From DATKQY01 sp035532475 (GTDB lineage Bacteria; Actinomycetota; Acidimicrobiia; Acidimicrobiales; Bog-793), in contig DATKQY010000045.1 in NCBI GenBank assembly GCA_035532475.1, positions 1 through 64,000 on the forward strand: 64,000 bases of DNA, written 5' to 3'. Each line of letters starts with the position of its first letter. The stretch's first letter is position 1. Under the pieces are notes generated by a model. That model saw nothing but the letters and a program-made list of their open reading frames with translations, had not been told where the DNA came from and did no database searches. A program made the translations under genes and the position numbers. Below are positions 43,818 through 52,567 of this stretch, in pieces.

Positions 43818-44110
43818 TGGCGAGCGCGATCGGGGTCACCCCCGAGCACCTCCAGGCGATCTCGGGCGAGGTCCGGCAGGGCGCCGCGGCGATCGAGCTC
43901 ATCGTCGCGGAGCTCCAGAAGAAGATCGAGCCGCTGACGACCGAGTGGAGCGGCGCGGCCCGGGAGTCGTTCGAGGACCTGTGGGGGCAGTGGAACGATG
44001 GCGTCGAGAACGTGCACGAGGCGCTCGTCGCGATCGCCGAGCTGATCGCCAAGGCCGGCCTCGCCTACGCCGAGGCCGAGCGGTCGATCGCGGCCGCCTT
44101 CCAGCTCTGA
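43808..44110 (+). CDS. WXG100-family (ESAT-6-like) protein
   Basis: This 100-residue helical hairpin has the central WSG motif (TEWSGAARESFEDLWGQW). The N-terminal helix (HLQAISGEVRQGAAAIELIV) and C-terminal helix (ALVAIAELIAKAGLAYAEAERSI) are as in secreted type VII effectors or partners. The C-terminal Y-x3-D/E-like signal reads YAEAE. No EccC ATPase or other secretion gene is in the window, so this is an orphan. I prefer ATG 43808, with GGAG 5 nt upstream; 43817 is the alternative. Confidence 0.85.
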   Translation: MRLMASAIGVTPEHLQAISGEVRQGAAAIELIVAELQKKIEPLTTEWSGAARESFEDLWGQWNDGVENVHEALVAIAELIAKAGLAYAEAERSIAAAFQL

Positions 44111-44158
44111 GGCGTCCCGCCCGCGCGCCGGGCGCCCCCGGATCGGCGTGCGCCCGGA

Positions 44159-45034
44159 TCAGGGCGCGCCGGCGACGGGCGGGAGGTGGACGACGACGGT
44201 CGTGTCGCCCTCCCGCAACAGCCGGATCCGCGCCCGGGTGATGCGCGCCAGGTTCGCCTCGGTGAGCGTCTCCGACGGCGGCCCGATGGCGACGACGCGA
44301 CCCTCGGCGAGCAGGGCCAGCTGGTCGGCGTAGGCGCCGGCGAGCGTCAGGTCGTGCATCGTCGAGAGCACGCTGAGCCGCTCCTCGCGGCGCAACCGGT
44401 TCACGAGGTCGAGCACGTCTTGCTGGTAGGCGATGTCGAGGCCGGATGTCGGCTCGTCGAGCAGCAGCACGGGCGACTCCTGCGCGAGGGCCCTGCCGAT
44501 GACGGCCCGCTGGCGCTCGCCCCCCGACAGCGAGGACAGGAGGCGCTCGGCGTAGCCGTCGAGGCCGAGCGCGGCGAGCACCCGGCGGGCGACGGCGAGA
44601 TCGTGCGCTCCCTCGGCACCGAGGGGCCGCAGGTGCGCCGTGCGGCCGAGGAGCACGTAGTCGAAGACGCGCAGCCCCGGCGGCACCACCGGGTGCTGCG
44701 GCACGAAGGCGACGAGGCGTGCCCGGGCGGCCGGGTGGAGGGTCTCGAGCGCCGCATCACCCACCGACGCGCTTCCCTGGTGGGCGGCGAGGCCGGCGAC
44801 GGCTCGCAGCAGCGAGGTCTTGCCGGCGCCGTTCGGACCGACGACGGTGAGCCACCCGCCGACGGGCACGGTGAACGAGACGTCCTCGACGAGCGCCCGC
44901 TCCCCGACGCGTACGCCGATCCCCCGGCAGACGAGGTCGCCTCGTGCCGGCGCGGGTGGCGGCTCCGAGCCGCGCCACCAGCCGCGGGCGGTGGCCGCCC
45001 GCCGTGTCGGCACGGTCCCGATCGTGCGGCTCAC
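44159..45034 (-). CDS. btuD: Cobalamin ABC transporter, ATPase BtuD
   Basis: This 291-residue ATPase has Walker A GPNGAGKTS, signature LSGGERQRA, Walker B VLLLDEPTSGLD and H-loop STMHDLTL. This is the FecE/BtuD group that drives uptake of B12 or iron chelates. The GTG at 45034 overlaps the permease stop. It is the last gene of the riboswitch-controlled unit btuF-btuC-btuD, so cobalamin rather than siderophore is the likely substrate. Confidence 0.93.
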   Translation of the reverse strand: MSRTIGTVPTRRAATARGWWRGSEPPPAPARGDLVCRGIGVRVGERALVEDVSFTVPVGGWLTVVGPNGAGKTSLLRAVAGLAAHQGSASVGDAALETLHPAARARLVAFVPQHPVVPPGLRVFDYVLLGRTAHLRPLGAEGAHDLAVARRVLAALGLDGYAERLLSSLSGGERQRAVIGRALAQESPVLLLDEPTSGLDIAYQQDVLDLVNRLRREERLSVLSTMHDLTLAGAYADQLALLAEGRVVAIGPPSETLTEANLARITRARIRLLREGDTTVVVHLPPVAGAP

Positions 45035-46083
45035 CAGCCGGCTCCGGCGCGCCGCCGCAGCACCAGCACGAAGAAGGGGCCGCCGAGCGCGGCCGTGACG
45101 ACGCCGATCGGCAGCTCGGCGGGGGCGAGTGCGACGCGGGCGACCAGGTCGGCGAGGACCAGGAAGCCGGCCCCCGCGAGAAGCGACATCGGAAGGATCA
45201 CCCGGTAGCTCGTCCCGCCAAGCAGGCGTACGACGTGGGGGACGATGATGCCGACGAAGCCGATCAGGCCGCTCACCGACACGGCGGCGGCCGTGCCGAG
45301 GGAGGCGGCGAGCAGCACCACGAAGCGGGTCCTGCGCACGTCGATGCCGAGCGACTGCGCCTCCTCGTCGCCGACCGCGAGGACGTCGAGGCGCCGTCGG
45401 AAGAGCAGGAGCACGGCGGCGCTGAGCGCCGTGTAGGGCAGGAGCAGCAGCGTGTCGTGCCAACCGGGCGTCGACAGATCGCCGAGGATCCAGCTGTAGA
45501 CGTCCCGCAGGGTCTGGGTCTGGCGAAGCTGGAGGAAGGTCTGGACGGCGGTGAACATGGAGGAGATGGCGACGCCGGCGAGCAGCAGCGTCGCCGGGGA
45601 GCGCTCGCCGCCGGCCACCCCGAGGCCGTAGGTGAGGGCGACCGCGACGAGCGCACCCGCGAACGCCGCCACCGGGACGTACGGGAGCGGGCCCGTCGCG
45701 CCCTCCGCGCCAGAGGTGATGGCGATCGTCGCTCCAAGGCCCGCACCCGCCGCCACGCCGAGCAGATAGGGGTCGGCGAGCGGGTTCCTGAACACGCCCT
45801 GGTACGAGCCGCCGGCGAGCGCCAGCGTGCCTCCGACGAGCAGGCCGAGCGCGACGCGCGGCGCGCGCACCTGCCAGACGATCGCCGCGTCGATCGCGCT
45901 CAGCGGGACGTGGAGGTGGAGCCCGGTGACGCGGTCGAGCAGCTCGATGACCTCGCCGCGCAACGCGATCGGGGTCGGCCCGACGAGCAGACCGAGGAGG
46001 ACGACCCCGACGAGCCCGACGAGCGCGGCGGCGAGGATGAGCGGACGCAGGGCCCGGTGGCGGGCCGGCCCGGGCCCGTCCAT
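45031..46083 (-). CDS. btuC: Cobalamin ABC transporter, permease BtuC
   Basis: This 350-residue FecCD-family permease has about ten helices. Landmarks are RAPRVALGLLVGGTLALAGGSYQGVFRNPLADPYLLG and SLGIDVRRTRFV (cytoplasmic coupling), with GLIGFVGIIVPHVVRLLGG near the C-terminus. The ATG at 46083 lies 4 bp after the btuF stop, and the gene overlaps btuD. The upstream B12 riboswitch supports cobalamin or corrinoid transport. Confidence 0.94.
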   Translation of the reverse strand: MDGPGPARHRALRPLILAAALVGLVGVVLLGLLVGPTPIALRGEVIELLDRVTGLHLHVPLSAIDAAIVWQVRAPRVALGLLVGGTLALAGGSYQGVFRNPLADPYLLGVAAGAGLGATIAITSGAEGATGPLPYVPVAAFAGALVAVALTYGLGVAGGERSPATLLLAGVAISSMFTAVQTFLQLRQTQTLRDVYSWILGDLSTPGWHDTLLLLPYTALSAAVLLLFRRRLDVLAVGDEEAQSLGIDVRRTRFVVLLAASLGTAAAVSVSGLIGFVGIIVPHVVRLLGGTSYRVILPMSLLAGAGFLVLADLVARVALAPAELPIGVVTAALGGPFFVLVLRRRAGAGW

Positions 46084-46087
46084 CGGC

Positions 46088-47038
46088 TCAGCCCCTGACC
46101 GCGGGCGTCGGCTGGACGGCGTTCACGACGTGCACGACCTCGCGCAGCAGCTGGACGACGCGCGGGCCCCAGCGCGAGGCGATGTCCTGGTTCAGCTCGA
46201 TCACCCGGCCCGTGCGCACCGCGGTGAGGGCCGACCAGCCCGGGCGCGCCCGCACGGAGCGCACCGAGGCCCCGTCCGCGAGGAAGACGAAGGTCGGGTT
46301 GGCGTGGACCACCGTCTCGCTCGACAGTTGCGGGTAGTCGCTGCCGTGCACCGAGCTGCCGGCGATGTTGGCGAGGCCGGCCAGGTGGAGCAGCGAGCCG
46401 ATGAACGTCGCCGACGTCGCCGTGTACAGCGTCGGGTCGAGCTCGTAGAAGTAGGTGAGCGGCGGGTACCGCCGGTGCACCTCGGCGACGAGCGTGCTGA
46501 CCTCGGTGCGCATCTGCCCGACGACCCGCTCCACGCCGGTCGTGTCGCCGGTCAACCGGCCGAGCTCGGTGATCTCGGCGTACGTCTGGCGGAGGTCCCG
46601 GGCGGCCGGGAGGTAGAGCACCGGGATGTCCAGCAGCTTGAGCGAGGCGACGAGGTTCGGCGGGCTCGGGTTGTACGAGACGACCACCAGATCGGGCTTG
46701 TAGCCGGCGATCGCCTCGACGTTCGGCGTATAGCCGGACAGCGTCGTCCGCGGGGCGTTCGAGGGGTAGTTCGAGTCGTTGTCGACGGCGATCACCTGGT
46801 GCCCGGCCCCGATGCTGAAGAGCATCTCGGTGGCGGTGGGCGACAGCGAGACGATCCGGTGGGGCCGGCTCGCCAGGGTGACCGGCCCGTAGGGGCTCTG
46901 GACGGTCACGGGGTAGGCCGGCCCGGCACGCGCCGTGCGGTGGGGGCCGACCGGTGACGCCGCGGCGCCCGTCGCAGCGAGCGTGAGGGCCGCCGCGACG
47001 CCGAGCGCGCCGATCAGCCTGACGATCCGAGCAGTCAC
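46088..47038 (-). CDS. btuF: Cobalamin ABC transporter, binding protein BtuF
   Basis: This 316-residue extracytoplasmic receptor has a signal peptide at residues 1-28 (VTARIVRLIGALGVAAALTLAATGAAA). The domain has the class III fold, with RPHRIVSLSPTATEMLFSIGAGHQVIAVDND and DLVVVSYNPSPPNLV. I chose the GTG at 47038, which has GGAAGGAGG 8 nt upstream. Longer frames run into the riboswitch. No lipobox Cys was found, so the protein may be free or retained by its signal sequence. Confidence 0.92.
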   Translation of the reverse strand: MTARIVRLIGALGVAAALTLAATGAAASPVGPHRTARAGPAYPVTVQSPYGPVTLASRPHRIVSLSPTATEMLFSIGAGHQVIAVDNDSNYPSNAPRTTLSGYTPNVEAIAGYKPDLVVVSYNPSPPNLVASLKLLDIPVLYLPAARDLRQTYAEITELGRLTGDTTGVERVVGQMRTEVSTLVAEVHRRYPPLTYFYELDPTLYTATSATFIGSLLHLAGLANIAGSSVHGSDYPQLSSETVVHANPTFVFLADGASVRSVRARPGWSALTAVRTGRVIELNQDIASRWGPRVVQLLREVVHVVNAVQPTPAVRG

Positions 47039-47135
47039 GAGCGATCCTCCTTCCGTCCGAGTTAGGAACCTCGACGGCGAGGACCACGATCGTCCCGACC
47101 GCACGAGCCGCCCTTCCTCGAGAGCCGTTCTCCGT

Positions 47136-47230
47136 GCACCGTCGGCCAGGCGATCTGGCTCGGCCCCGAAGGGCCTTACAGCTGCGGGACAGCGCCGGAC
47201 TCGCACCGGACTTCGCTGAACCGACGGTCG
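47136..47230 (-). promoter_or_regulatory. Cobalamin (B12) riboswitch
   Basis: The leader of btuF, read leftwards, contains the conserved core GGTGCGAGTCC, then GCTGTCCCGCAGCTGTAAG, and the B12-box-like GAGCCAGATCGCC. Flanking CGACCGTCGG and CCGACGGTGC can pair as P1. The start codon lies about 100 nt downstream. Binding of adenosylcobalamin would be expected to switch off btuFCD. Confidence 0.9.
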
Positions 47231-47302
47231 CCGCCACCCTACACGCGCGCCGCGAGGCCGGCACAGCCGAGCGCACGGGACGCTCGCCCGGCTCCGGGGC
47301 GC

Positions 47303-48199
47303 TCAGCGCGGGAGTTCGAGCGAGCGGGCCACCGAGCGCGCGGGGTCTGCCACGGCGCCGCGCCGCCCGGTGTTCGGTGCCGATGCGGCCAGCGGACGCT
47401 TGCGGCTCAGCCGCAGGAAGACGGTGAGGGCCACGGCGACGTAGGCGACGTAGCAGATCGCCTGGAGGGCCGTCGGGCGGTCCGCGTAGCCGAAGAAGCT
47501 GTGGAAGACGTCGCCGAGCGCCGAGCTCTCCGACAGCACGTGGCTGGTGTTCCACAGCGGGTGCGCGAGGAGCGTGACCCAGCCGAGCTGCTGGAGGTTC
47601 TCGACGAGATCGACGACCAGGCCGGCCCCGAACACCATCAGCAGGCCGCCGATGACGGTGAAGAAGACGGACAGGTTGATCCGGCGACCGAGGCGGTAGA
47701 TCACGATCGAAAGGGCCAGGGCCGCGACCATGCCGGCGAGGGCGCCGACGAGCGTCCCGCGCGTCCCGGTCGCGAAGACGATCGCGAGCGTGAACACGGC
47801 GGTCTCGAGGCCCTCGCGCCCGACGGCCTGGAAGGCGATGAGCGCCAGGCCGACGCGCTCGCCGCGGCCGATGGCCGCCTCGGCGCGCTCGCGCAGCTCC
47901 CGCGAGATCGTCCGGGCGTGCGAGGCCATCCAGAACGTCATGTACGTGAGCACCGCGGCGGCGAGGGCGTAGGTGGCGGTCTCGAAGATGAGCTGGACGC
48001 GAGAGCCGCTGTAGGTGCGGATCGTGAAGTAGGCGGCGAACGCGCCGCCGCCGGCGAGCGCCAGCGCGGCGACGACCCCGGTGATGACGTCCCGGAAGTG
48101 CCGGCGCTGCCCGATCCGGTCCAAGAACGCGAGGAGTATCGAGACGATCATGCTCGCCTCGACGCCCTCCCGGAGGAAGATCACGAAAACTGGGACCAT
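47303..48199 (-). CDS. FTR1-family high-affinity iron permease
   Basis: This 298-residue permease has seven helices and both REGxE iron-passage motifs: FLREGVEASM at residues 8-17 and GREGLETAVF near 127. It resembles EfeU/FTR1. Partner genes efeO/efeB are not adjacent, so it may act with an oxidase encoded elsewhere or transport Fe2+ alone. The ATG at 48199 has GGGAG upstream. Two DtxR/IdeR-like sites lie 40-85 bp before the start, fitting iron repression. Confidence 0.93.
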   Translation of the reverse strand: MVPVFVIFLREGVEASMIVSILLAFLDRIGQRRHFRDVITGVVAALALAGGGAFAAYFTIRTYSGSRVQLIFETATYALAAAVLTYMTFWMASHARTISRELRERAEAAIGRGERVGLALIAFQAVGREGLETAVFTLAIVFATGTRGTLVGALAGMVAALALSIVIYRLGRRINLSVFFTVIGGLLMVFGAGLVVDLVENLQQLGWVTLLAHPLWNTSHVLSESSALGDVFHSFFGYADRPTALQAICYVAYVAVALTVFLRLSRKRPLAASAPNTGRRGAVADPARSVARSLELPR

Positions 48200-48240
48200 C
48201 GCGCGGACTCCCTGACCTGGACAGGCGCTGGCCTGCGGTA

Positions 48241-48281
48241 TTCAGGTCTACCTGAAGAAATCTATCCGGTCAACCTGAAAG
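48241..48281. promoter_or_regulatory. Paired iron-box-like palindromes upstream of FTR1
   Basis: TTCAGGTCTACCTGAA (48241-48256) is a perfect 16-bp palindrome with 7-bp arms. A second, imperfect copy, CCGGTCAACCTGAA, ends near 48280. Both resemble the AGGT...ACCT core of DtxR/IdeR-type iron boxes. On the FTR1 strand, TTGACC in the second copy can be a -35 and TAGACC in the first a -10 (17-nt spacer), so the repressor would cover the promoter. Confidence 0.65.
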
Positions 48282-48302
48282 AGCCGGCCGCGCCGGCACG
48301 GA

Positions 48303-49349
48303 TCAGCGCGAGGCGAGTCCGGCCAGGTGGGCGGCGACGACGTCTCCGACGAGCGCGGCCGCCTCCGCCAGCGCCCGCTCGCGCCCGAAGCGCCCGACCA
48401 GCGAGACCACCTCGATGCCCCGCTCCCGGCACGCGTCGAGGTCGACGCCCGCGTCGACGTCGCCGACGACGCACAGCACGGGGACGCGCCCGCCGACGCG
48501 CCCGATGACGCCGCCGACGACCTTGCCGGCGAAGGAGGGCGGGTCGAGGCGCCCTTCGCCGGTGACGACGAGGTCCGCCGAAGCCAGCTTCGCGTCGAGC
48601 CCGACGAGCTCGGCGACGAGGTCGAAGCCCGAGACCACGTGGGCACCGAGCGCGGCCAGCCCACCGGCCAGGCCGCCGGCCGCGCCGGCGCCGGCGATGC
48701 CGGTGACGTCCGTCGAGAGCTCGTCGCGGTAGCGGGCGGCGAGCGAGGCCAGCCGCCGGCTCAGCAGCTCGACGGCCGCGGGGTCGGCCCCCTTTTGCGG
48801 TCCGAAGACCGTCGCCGCGTCGAGGAAGGGCGTCGTGACGTCGCAGGCGACCAGTAGCTCCGCGCCGCGCAGCGCGGCGCGCCCGCCGATCGCCTCGAGC
48901 GCGCCGAGCCCGCCGTCGGTCGTCGCCGAGCCGCCCGCGCCGACGACGACCCGGCGCGCCCCGGCTCGCACCGCCGCCATGACGAGCTCACCGGTGCCCC
49001 TCGTCGTCGCCGCCACCGGGTCGTTGCCGGCCGCGCCCCCGACGAGCGCGATCCCCGACGCGCGGGCCATCTCGATCACCGCGGTCGGCGACCCGTCGCC
49101 GGACGCGGCCGGGAGCAGGCGCCACTGCGCCGCCACCGGAGCGCCGAGCGGGCCCGTGACGACCGTCGTGCGCTCCTCGCCGCCGACGGCGTCGAGGAGG
49201 CCGTCGCCGCCGTCGGCCATCGGCACCTCGGTCGCCTGCCACCCGGCCCCGCGGGCAGCGCTCGCCGCGCTCGCCGCGACCTGCGAGGCGCTCGCGGTAC
49301 CGCGAAACTTGTCGGGCGCGGCGGCGAGCCGGCCGGTCGAGGGGTGCAT
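48303..49349 (-). CDS. Glycerate 2-kinase (GarK/GlxK family)
   Basis: This 348-residue kinase phosphorylates D-glycerate. APDKFRGTASASQVA at the N-terminus, PMADGGDGLLDAV, VVVGAGGSATTDGGLGAL (nucleotide and substrate loops) and VTGEGRLDPPSFAGKVVGGV are family signatures. The ATG at 49349 is 7 nt after TAGCGT (49362-49357), so a leaderless transcript is likely. It would feed glycerate from glyoxylate into glycolysis, together with the hydroxyacid dehydrogenase at 53.1-54.1 kb. Confidence 0.93.
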   Translation of the reverse strand: MHPSTGRLAAAPDKFRGTASASQVAASAASAARGAGWQATEVPMADGGDGLLDAVGGEERTTVVTGPLGAPVAAQWRLLPAASGDGSPTAVIEMARASGIALVGGAAGNDPVAATTRGTGELVMAAVRAGARRVVVGAGGSATTDGGLGALEAIGGRAALRGAELLVACDVTTPFLDAATVFGPQKGADPAAVELLSRRLASLAARYRDELSTDVTGIAGAGAAGGLAGGLAALGAHVVSGFDLVAELVGLDAKLASADLVVTGEGRLDPPSFAGKVVGGVIGRVGGRVPVLCVVGDVDAGVDLDACRERGIEVVSLVGRFGRERALAEAAALVGDVVAAHLAGLASR

Positions 49350-49685
49350 CCCCAGGACGCTAATCGGCCGTCCCACCCCGGCCGCCGTTGCGGCGGCGGC
49401 GGTGGTCCCGGGCTCCCGGCGGTCGTAGGCGCCGGCCTCGAGCGCCCGATACATCGGAGGACTATGGGGCAGCTGGCAGGCAGACGGGTGGCTGGAGCGC
49501 GAGTTCCTTTCGCCGCTACGGTGCCTTGAATAGCAGGCAAGCATCCGTACTCCGGCCGTAGGGCGTCGCCGCTCGCAGGGCGTTGACGATGGTGAGTCAT
49601 CGGATGTACGGTGCAGCTGGCACCGGACCCGCACACCGCGGGTCCCGCCGGCACCGTCCCACACGCACCGGCCGCAAGGACTGCG
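49350..49685. promoter_or_regulatory. Divergent control region between glycerate kinase and fucD
   Basis: No convincing gene lies in these 336 bp. A 21-codon frame with GGAGG (49464-49529) has no homology I recognise. TTGACG at 49583-49588 is a candidate -35 for the fuconate genes. GGTGC-AGCTG-GCACC at 49610-49624 is a near-perfect 15-bp palindrome, and GCATCCGTAC (49541) is mirrored by GTACGGTGC (49607). Either could bind the GntR regulator encoded downstream. Confidence 0.4.
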
Positions 49686-51008
49686 ATGGCAGCGATCACC
49701 GGCTTCGACACCCATGACGTGCGCTTCCCGACGTCGCGGACGCTGGACGGCTCGGACGCGATGAACCCCGATCCCGACTACGCGGCCGCCTACGTGGCCG
49801 TGCGCACCGACGCCGAGGACGGGCTCGCCGGGCACGGCTTCGTGTTCACGATCGGTCGCGGCAACGACGTGGAGCTCGCGGCGATCCGAGCGCTCGAGCC
49901 GCTGCTCGTCGGGGCCGATCTCGACGCCACGCTCGGCGATCTCGGTGGCCTGTGGCGCCGCCTCGTCGGCGAGAGCCACTTCCGCTGGCTCGGACCGGAG
50001 AAGGGCGTCATGCACATGGCGATCGGCGGCGTCGTCAACGCGCTGTTCGACCTCGCCGCCAAGCGGGCGGGGAAGCCCCTCTGGCGCTACCTCGCGGACC
50101 TCTCGCCCGACCAGCTCGTGCGGCTCGTCGACTTCCGCTACCTGAGCGACGCCATCACTCCCGACGAGGCGCTCGACCTCCTCCGCCGCGGCGCGCAGGG
50201 CAAGGACGCCCGGATCGCCGCCCTCGAGTCGTCGGGTTATCCGGCGTACACCACCTCAGCGGGTTGGCTCGGCTACACCGACGAGCGTCTGGCGTCGCTG
50301 TGCGACCAGGCGGTGCGCGACGGCTTCTCTCAGGTGAAGCTGAAGGTCGGCGCCGACCTCGACGACGACAGGCGGCGCTGTCGGATCGCGCGCGACGTGA
50401 TCGGCGACGGCGTGGGCCTGGCGGTCGACGCCAACCAGGTCTGGGACGTCGGCACGGCGATCGACTGGGTGCGCGAGCTCGCGGCGTTCGACCTCGCGTG
50501 GGTCGAGGAGCCGACGAGCCCCGACGACATCCTCGGCCTCGCCACGATCCGCCGCGCCGTGTCGCCGGTGCCGATCGCGACCGGCGAGCACGTCGCGAAC
50601 CGCGTCGTGTTCAAGCAGCTGCTCCAGGCGGGCGCGATCGACGTCATGCAGATCGACGCCTGCCGGGTCGCCGGCGTCAACGAGAACCTCGCCAACCTGC
50701 TCCTCGCCGCCAAGTTCGGGGTGCCCGTCTGTCCCCATGCCGGCGGCGTCGGGCTGTGCGAGATCGTGCGCCACCTGGCGATGTTCGACTTCGTCGCGGT
50801 GTCGGGATCCCTCGAGGGTCGTCGGATCGAGTGGATCGACCACCTCCACGAGCACTTCGTCGACCCGGCCGTCGTCACCGCCGGTCGCTACCGTGCGCCG
50901 TCGGCGCCGGGAGCCTCGACGGAGATGCACGCCGGGTCGCTCGCGCGCTACGCATATCCCGCCGGGCCGGAGTGGCGGGCGGTGGCCGGCGAGGGAAGGG
51001 CGGGCTGA
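49686..51008 (+). CDS. fucD: L-fuconate dehydratase
   Basis: This 440-residue enolase-superfamily enzyme converts L-fuconate to 2-keto-3-deoxy-L-fuconate. Catalytic residues fall at the positions known for the characterised enzyme: K218 and K220 (VKLKVG), Mg ligands D248, E274 and E301, and H351 (CPHAGGVGL). The capping domain contains SSGYPAYTTSAGWLGYTDE, typical of this function. The start is ATG 49686 with AAGGA upstream. The stop overlaps the SDR start (TGATG). An L-fucose (or L-galactose-type) oxidative pathway is implied. Confidence 0.93.
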   Translation: MAAITGFDTHDVRFPTSRTLDGSDAMNPDPDYAAAYVAVRTDAEDGLAGHGFVFTIGRGNDVELAAIRALEPLLVGADLDATLGDLGGLWRRLVGESHFRWLGPEKGVMHMAIGGVVNALFDLAAKRAGKPLWRYLADLSPDQLVRLVDFRYLSDAITPDEALDLLRRGAQGKDARIAALESSGYPAYTTSAGWLGYTDERLASLCDQAVRDGFSQVKLKVGADLDDDRRRCRIARDVIGDGVGLAVDANQVWDVGTAIDWVRELAAFDLAWVEEPTSPDDILGLATIRRAVSPVPIATGEHVANRVVFKQLLQAGAIDVMQIDACRVAGVNENLANLLLAAKFGVPVCPHAGGVGLCEIVRHLAMFDFVAVSGSLEGRRIEWIDHLHEHFVDPAVVTAGRYRAPSAPGASTEMHAGSLARYAYPAGPEWRAVAGEGRAG

Positions 51009-51769
51009 TGGCGTCCGACGGGCTTAAGGGACTGCGGGCGATCGTCACGGGCGGCGCCTCGGGCATCGGGCTCGCCACGGCGCGCCTGCTCGTCGCGAGC
51101 GGGGCGGAAGTGGTCGTGCTGGACCTCGCCGAGCCGCCGGCGGAGGCGGGCCTCGTCGCCGTGCGCTGTGACGTCGCGGACGACGCGAGCGTGCGCGCGG
51201 CGCTCGGCGAGGCGCTCGCGCAGCTCGGCGGGCTCGACATCCTCGTCAACAACGCCGGCATCGGCGCCCAGGGCACCGTCGAGGAGAACAGCGACGAGGA
51301 GTGGCGCCGGGTCTTCGAGGTGAACGTGCTCGGCATCGTTCGTGTCACGCGGGCCGCCTTGCCGGCGCTTCGCGCCTCGACGCACGCCGCCATCGTCAAC
51401 ACGTGCTCGATCGCCGCGACGGCCGGCCTCGTCCGGCGCGCCCTGTACAGCGCCACGAAGGGCGCGGTCCTCGCGCTCACCCGTGCGATGGCGGCCGACC
51501 ACGTCGGCGAGTCGATCCGCGTGAACTGCGTCAACCCGGGCACCGTCGAGACGCCTTGGGTGACGCGGCTGCTCGACCAGGCGGCCGATCCTGGCGCGGA
51601 GCGCGCCGCGCTGGTCGCCCGTCAACCGCACGGCCGGCTGGTCCAGCCCGAGGAGGTCGCCGCGGCGATCGCCTACCTCGCGAGCCCGGCCGCCGCGTCG
51701 ACCGTCGGGAGCGCGCTCGAGGTCGACGGCGGCATGGCCGGCGTGCGCCTCCCGCCGCCACGCCCGTAG
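51008..51769 (+). CDS. SDR dehydrogenase, probable 2-keto-3-deoxy-L-fuconate dehydrogenase
   Basis: This 253-residue classical SDR has TGGASGIG (residues 15-22), D at the end of strand 2 (VVLDLAE, NAD preference), NNAG, the catalytic Ser (NTCSIAA) and YSATK, and VNPGTVETPW. Translational coupling to fucD and the C-terminal HGRLVQPEEVAAAIAYLASP argue for the next oxidation step of the non-phosphorylated fucose pathway. The final hydrolase and the fucose dehydrogenase or lactonase are not in the window. Alternatively, it could be the L-fucose dehydrogenase itself. Confidence 0.85.
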   Translation: MASDGLKGLRAIVTGGASGIGLATARLLVASGAEVVVLDLAEPPAEAGLVAVRCDVADDASVRAALGEALAQLGGLDILVNNAGIGAQGTVEENSDEEWRRVFEVNVLGIVRVTRAALPALRASTHAAIVNTCSIAATAGLVRRALYSATKGAVLALTRAMAADHVGESIRVNCVNPGTVETPWVTRLLDQAADPGAERAALVARQPHGRLVQPEEVAAAIAYLASPAAASTVGSALEVDGGMAGVRLPPPRP

Positions 51770-51840
51770 CGGGACCGACACGTCCGAGCGTCCCAACCGG
51801 GCCAGGGGAGGCCCGGTCGTCCCGACCCGAGGGGGTGCGC

Positions 51841-52518
51841 ATGGCCGTCACCGACGAGGCGATCGAGAAGATCAAGGAGATGATCGTCTCGGGCGTCCTC
51901 CAGCCCGGAGACCGCCTCCCGAAGGAGGACGAGCTCGCGACCGCCCTCGGGCTGTCGCGCAGCTCGCTTCGCGAGGCGGTGCGTGCCCTGTCGCTCGTCC
52001 GGGTCCTCGACGTGCGCCAGGGCGACGGCACCTACGTCACGAGCCTGCGACCCGAGCTCTTGATGGCCGCGATGAGCTTCGTCGTCGACTTCCATCGCGA
52101 CGACTCGGTGCTGCACTTCCTCGAGGTGCGACGCATGCTCGAGCCTGCCGCCACCGCGGTCGCCGCCCGGCGCGTGAGCGACGGCGACGTCGCCGAGCTC
52201 CGGGTCATCCTCGACGAGGTCGACCCCGGGGCGGAGCCGGAGACGTTCGTGGCGAACGACCGCAAGTTCCACAGCGCTCTCGTGTCGCACTGCGGCAACC
52301 CGGTCCTCGCGTCGCTGCTCGATTCGATCTCCGGGCCGATCCAGCGGGCCCGCGTCTGGCGGGGGGTGACCGACCCCGACGCGCCGCAGCGGACGGTGCG
52401 CGAGCACCACGCCATCGTGGACGCGGTGGCGGCGCACGAGCCCGACGTCGCGGCGGCCCGCGCCCTGGTGCACATTGCCGGCCTGGAGCAGTGGCTGCGC
52501 GACGCCCGCCCCTTTTGA
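51841..52518 (+). CDS. GntR/FadR-family regulator of the fuconate genes
   Basis: This 225-residue protein has an N-terminal winged helix (IKEMIVSGVLQPGDRLPKEDELATALGLSRSSLREAVRAL) and a C-terminal FCD domain. Its metal-ligand His residues are in DRKFHSALVSHCGN and REHHAIVDAV. It lies 71 bp after the SDR gene on the same strand and probably senses a pathway acid. The start is ATG 51841 behind GAGGGGGTGCGC. Confidence 0.92.
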   Translation: MAVTDEAIEKIKEMIVSGVLQPGDRLPKEDELATALGLSRSSLREAVRALSLVRVLDVRQGDGTYVTSLRPELLMAAMSFVVDFHRDDSVLHFLEVRRMLEPAATAVAARRVSDGDVAELRVILDEVDPGAEPETFVANDRKFHSALVSHCGNPVLASLLDSISGPIQRARVWRGVTDPDAPQRTVREHHAIVDAVAAHEPDVAAARALVHIAGLEQWLRDARPF

Positions 52519-52561
52519 ACAGCGGTCGGTCGTGTCCGTGTGCCGCGGCGCCTGCCGGCCC

Positions 52562-52567
52562 TAGTGT
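52562..52567 (+). promoter_or_regulatory. -10 box of the peroxiredoxin gene
   Basis: TAGTGT lies about 79 bp upstream of the peroxiredoxin ATG. No good -35 precedes it. Transcription from here would give a leader of about 72 nt containing the AAGGAGG ribosome site. Confidence 0.35.

Noticed and set aside
43808..44110. Type VII secretion locus
   Set aside because: Only a WXG100 protein is present. No EccB, EccC, EccD, EccE or mycosin was found in the window.
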